Of a stretch of DNA of 6,276 nt, positions 4,044 through 6,276 are shown piece by piece (within the stretch, counting starts at the first letter, position 1; the number at the start of each line of letters is the position of its first letter). The notes below the pieces were generated by a model. The model was not told where the DNA came from, did not search any database, and worked only from the letters and a program-made list of their open reading frames with translations. This DNA is from Elusimicrobia bacterium CG06_land_8_20_14_3_00_38_11 (GTDB taxonomy: Bacteria > Elusimicrobiota > UBA8919): contig PEVQ01000225.1 of the NCBI GenBank assembly GCA_002780205.1, forward strand, positions 1,707 to 7,982, given 5' to 3'. Position numbers and translations under genes: made by a program.

Positions 4044-6276
4044 TTATCTTATTTTGGCGTTAAACTTTTTTTCAAGTTGTGAAATTATTTTTTTGATAGC
4101 GGTGTTGACCTCTTCGTCCTTGAGTGTTCTATCCTTATGAATAAAAGTCATTCTGTAGGCAAGCGATTTATGCCCTTCTTTTATTTGAACGCCTTCGTAA
4201 AAATCAAACAATTCTATGTCGGAAAGTATGTCTCCTCCCTCTTTTTTTATAACACCGGTTATTTCATCGGCAGAAAAATTTTGTGAAACCTCGATTGCAA
4301 GGTCTCTTTCTACTGACGGATATTTTGGAATCGGAATATATGTTTTCCTAAAATCGGTAAAATCTGCAAGTTCATCTAAAACAATTTCAAAAAGATATAA
4401 ATCTTTCAAGTCCAGTTCGCTTTTTATATCCGGAGCAAGAAGTCCGAAATGTCCGACTGTTTTATCGGATATTTTAATTTTTGCCGACTGATTTTTGTGT
4501 AAAGTTTCGCTGTCGCTTCTTTCCAACCGATAACGGGATATTCCTAATTCGTTGAAGACGACATCAATAAAACCTTTCAGGAAATAAAAATCTACGGCAG
4601 AGGGTTTTTCCTTCCACCAACCCGTTAATTGTCCGGCAGCAACCCCTGAAAAAAATGTTTTTTCCTTCTCAAGAAAAACCTTGCTGATTTCAAAAAATTT
4701 TATATCCTTTTTTCCGCGGTTGAAATTTCTCCTCGCATTCTTTATTAGATGCGGGATAAGTGATGTTGTCAAAAACGGTTCTTCTTTTGATACCGGATTT
4801 TTAATTTCCCATTTGCTTTCTTTCAGTTTAAGTTTGAGCAAATCCTCTTTTGAAACAAAATTGTAACTTACCATCTCGAAAAAACCGGCGGAAACGGCAA
4901 TATCTTTTATCCTACCGATTATTTTCTCCATTTTATCTGCGGCGGGAATATTAGTTCTGAATTTTATTCTATCATTCGTTTTTATATTGCTATAACCGTA
5001 AATGCGGGCGATCTCCTCCGCCAAATCTATCTCATCTTTTACATCATTGCGATGAGAGGGAACGGAAACAGACAGGGTGTAGGGTGTAGGGTGTAGGGAG
5101 TAGAAAAATCTGATGCGGGACAAAATATCTTTTATTTCGTCAACTGAAATTTCTGCGCCTAAAATTTTGTTGACTCCATTTATATCAAGTTCTATTTTTA
5201 CGGGTTCAGACGGAGTTGGATATATGTCAACCGCACCTTCTACAATTTCACCGCCGCAGATTTCTCGTATCATCTGCGCGGCAAGCATACCTGTATTGGG
5301 AACATTTTTTATATCAATTCCTCTTATAAACCTGTAAGATGAGTCGGTAGAAATCGCAAGTTTTTTTGATGTTTTTCTTATTGATATGGGGTCAAAATAT
5401 GCCGCCTCAAGAAAAATATTTGTTGTTGCATCCGTTACGGAAGTCGGAGTTCCGCCTATAACACCCGCAATGGCAACTGGCTGTTTTTCGTCAGCAATAA
5501 CCAGCATTTCATCGTCAAGCGGATATTCATTATTATCAAGCGCAAAAATCTTTTCGCCTTTTTTCGCATTGCGAACAATAATTTTATTTTTCAGTTGAGC
5601 AATATCAAATGCATGCAGCGGCTGACCGTATTCAAGCAAAATATAATTCGTAATATCAACAACATTATTTATCGGACGCAATCCGCAATTTGTAAGACGG
5701 TTCGCAAGCCATTCCGGCGACGGACTGACTTTTACATTTTTTATTATGAAACCGGCATATCTCGGACATTTTTCCGGATTTTTAACTTCTACCGGAAAAA
5801 TATTTTTCGGTTTGATGCTGTAATCTTTTATTTCTTTTTTTATTTTTTTATTGAACACTGCGGCTATTTCTCTCGCAATTCCAAAAACGGAAAGGCAATC
5901 GCCGCGGTTTATGGTAATTTCCGTCTCAATTGATTGGTCATTATTCAGATATTCATCAAGGGTTAATCCGATTTTTGCATCGGCGGAAAGTATAAAAATA
6001 CCGGAAGCGTCATCACCCGCTTTAATCTCTATCGGAGAACATAACATTCCTTGCGATTCAACGCCGCGAAGAACCGCTTTCTTTATTTCGCCGGCGGGAA
6101 GTTTGGCTCCGATTTTTGCAAGCGGGACAACATCACCGGCTTTTATATTTTTGGCGCCGCAAACAATTTTGTAGTTATTTTGTCCGTCGGTAACTTCACA
6201 GACGGAAAGTTTATCCGCATTGGGATGTTTTTCAACCGATAAAATTTTAGCAACAACGACATTTTTATCAATGGAA
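4044..6276 (-). CDS. pheT: Phenylalanine--tRNA ligase beta subunit (partial, N-terminus outside the window)
   Basis: PheT pairs with PheS in an alpha2beta2 enzyme that charges tRNA-Phe in the cytoplasm. The frame is open to the window edge, giving 743 codons; about 40 N-terminal residues are missing for a family of about 790. The ATG at 6047 is internal, within the conserved GVESQGMLCS. Numbering in the visible fragment: an OB-fold tRNA-binding domain at about 1-115 (KHPNADKLSVCEV); the B3/B4 editing domain with LHAFD (H221), FLEAAYFDP (E290) and TDSS (T310), matching the known editing-site residues of the Thermus enzyme; the B5 domain at about 355-430; the inactive synthetase-like core; and a C-terminal FDX-ACB anticodon-binding domain from about PIPKYPSVERDLA, ending in FNAKIR. 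Two oddities: RFIRG replaces the usual RFERG at 315-319, and a heptamer repeat encodes about 11 residues in B5. pheS presumably precedes it outside the window. Confidence 0.97.
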   Translation of the reverse strand, partial: SIDKNVVVAKILSVEKHPNADKLSVCEVTDGQNNYKIVCGAKNIKAGDVVPLAKIGAKLPAGEIKKAVLRGVESQGMLCSPIEIKAGDDASGIFILSADAKIGLTLDEYLNNDQSIETEITINRGDCLSVFGIAREIAAVFNKKIKKEIKDYSIKPKNIFPVEVKNPEKCPRYAGFIIKNVKVSPSPEWLANRLTNCGLRPINNVVDITNYILLEYGQPLHAFDIAQLKNKIIVRNAKKGEKIFALDNNEYPLDDEMLVIADEKQPVAIAGVIGGTPTSVTDATTNIFLEAAYFDPISIRKTSKKLAISTDSSYRFIRGIDIKNVPNTGMLAAQMIREICGGEIVEGAVDIYPTPSEPVKIELDINGVNKILGAEISVDEIKDILSRIRFFYSLHPTPYTLSVSVPSHRNDVKDEIDLAEEIARIYGYSNIKTNDRIKFRTNIPAADKMEKIIGRIKDIAVSAGFFEMVSYNFVSKEDLLKLKLKESKWEIKNPVSKEEPFLTTSLIPHLIKNARRNFNRGKKDIKFFEISKVFLEKEKTFFSGVAAGQLTGWWKEKPSAVDFYFLKGFIDVVFNELGISRYRLERSDSETLHKNQSAKIKISDKTVGHFGLLAPDIKSELDLKDLYLFEIVLDELADFTDFRKTYIPIPKYPSVERDLAIEVSQNFSADEITGVIKKEGGDILSDIELFDFYEGVQIKEGHKSLAYRMTFIHKDRTLKDEEVNTAIKKIISQLEKKFNAKIR
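5074..5101 (+). repeat. Heptamer tandem repeat inside pheT
   Basis: Three exact copies of AGGGTGT (5074-5080, 5081-5087, 5088-5094) are followed by one variant, AGGGAGT (5095-5101). Read on the minus strand they give CCCTACA-type units translated as YSLHPTPYTL. Four units total 28 bp, not a multiple of 3, yet the pheT frame is intact on both sides, so flanking bases must compensate. Confidence 0.9.

Noticed and set aside
5074..5101. Heptamer array as a frameshift or pseudogene mark in pheT
   Set aside because: The frame and conserved motifs are intact on both sides (ILSR before, VPSHR after), so the gene is not broken.
5595..5933. 112-codon open frame on the plus strand
   Set aside because: It lies wholly within pheT on the opposite strand, and its composition is what the complement of an A-rich gene gives.
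6045..6047. ATG as the pheT start
   Set aside because: The frame is open upstream to the window edge and encodes the conserved tRNA-binding domain; this Met is internal to GVESQGMLCS.
1..6276. tRNA genes, riboswitches or a T-box
   Set aside because: I found no cloverleaf or T-box motif; any pheST leader control would lie upstream of pheS outside the window.

Overview
The window is a compact, AT-rich bacterial segment in which every gene I can support lies on the minus strand. Read in the direction of transcription, the order is pheT (5' end outside the window), a small zapB-like coiled-coil gene, zapA, a 6S RNA gene (ssrS), rarA, a 5-formyltetrahydrofolate cyclo-ligase gene (fau/ygfA) and rny (3' end outside the window). 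The neighbourhood zapA, 6S RNA, 5-FCL is a known conserved arrangement in many bacteria, and pheT next to zapA and 5-FCL next to rny are also familiar pairings. Here rarA sits between the 6S RNA and the cyclo-ligase gene.

The organism is a bacterium with A/T-biased coding and Lys/Ile-rich proteins. It carries several short dispersed-repeat types: CACAGATT/CACGGATT arrays, CACGAATAA arrays, a TGTCATTCTGAG...CTCAGGGTGACA inverted element and AGGGTGT heptamers. From memory such repeats are frequent in genomes of lineages like Elusimicrobiota, Omnitrophota and relatives. This placement is a guess, and a phylogeny of PheT or RNase Y would settle it.

Region by region: 1-1366 is RNase Y (mRNA decay). 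1367-1480 is a spacer filled by a palindromic CACGAATAA cluster. 1481-2056 is the folate enzyme. 2057-2172 is a spacer made almost wholly of two repeats. 2173-3285 is RarA, which seems to lack the usual C-terminal tail. 3286-3302 is a repeat-derived leader. 3303-3456 is 6S RNA, starting 7 nt after the zapA stop. 3463-3992 is the overlapping zapB-like/zapA pair. 3993-4043 holds a near-consensus sigma-70 promoter with a very short leader. 4044-6276 is PheT, with a heptamer repeat read through as protein in its B5 domain.

Functionally this is housekeeping: tRNA charging, Z-ring assembly, global control of RNA polymerase, replication-fork maintenance, folate salvage and RNA turnover. I do not see a new defence, mobile or biosynthetic system. 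The points worth following up are the 6S RNA, which is easily hidden by a false N-terminal extension of rarA; its possible alternative hairpin; the strong internal promoter; and the way unrelated repeats supply or adjoin the start codon, stop codons and an internal peptide of essential-type genes.
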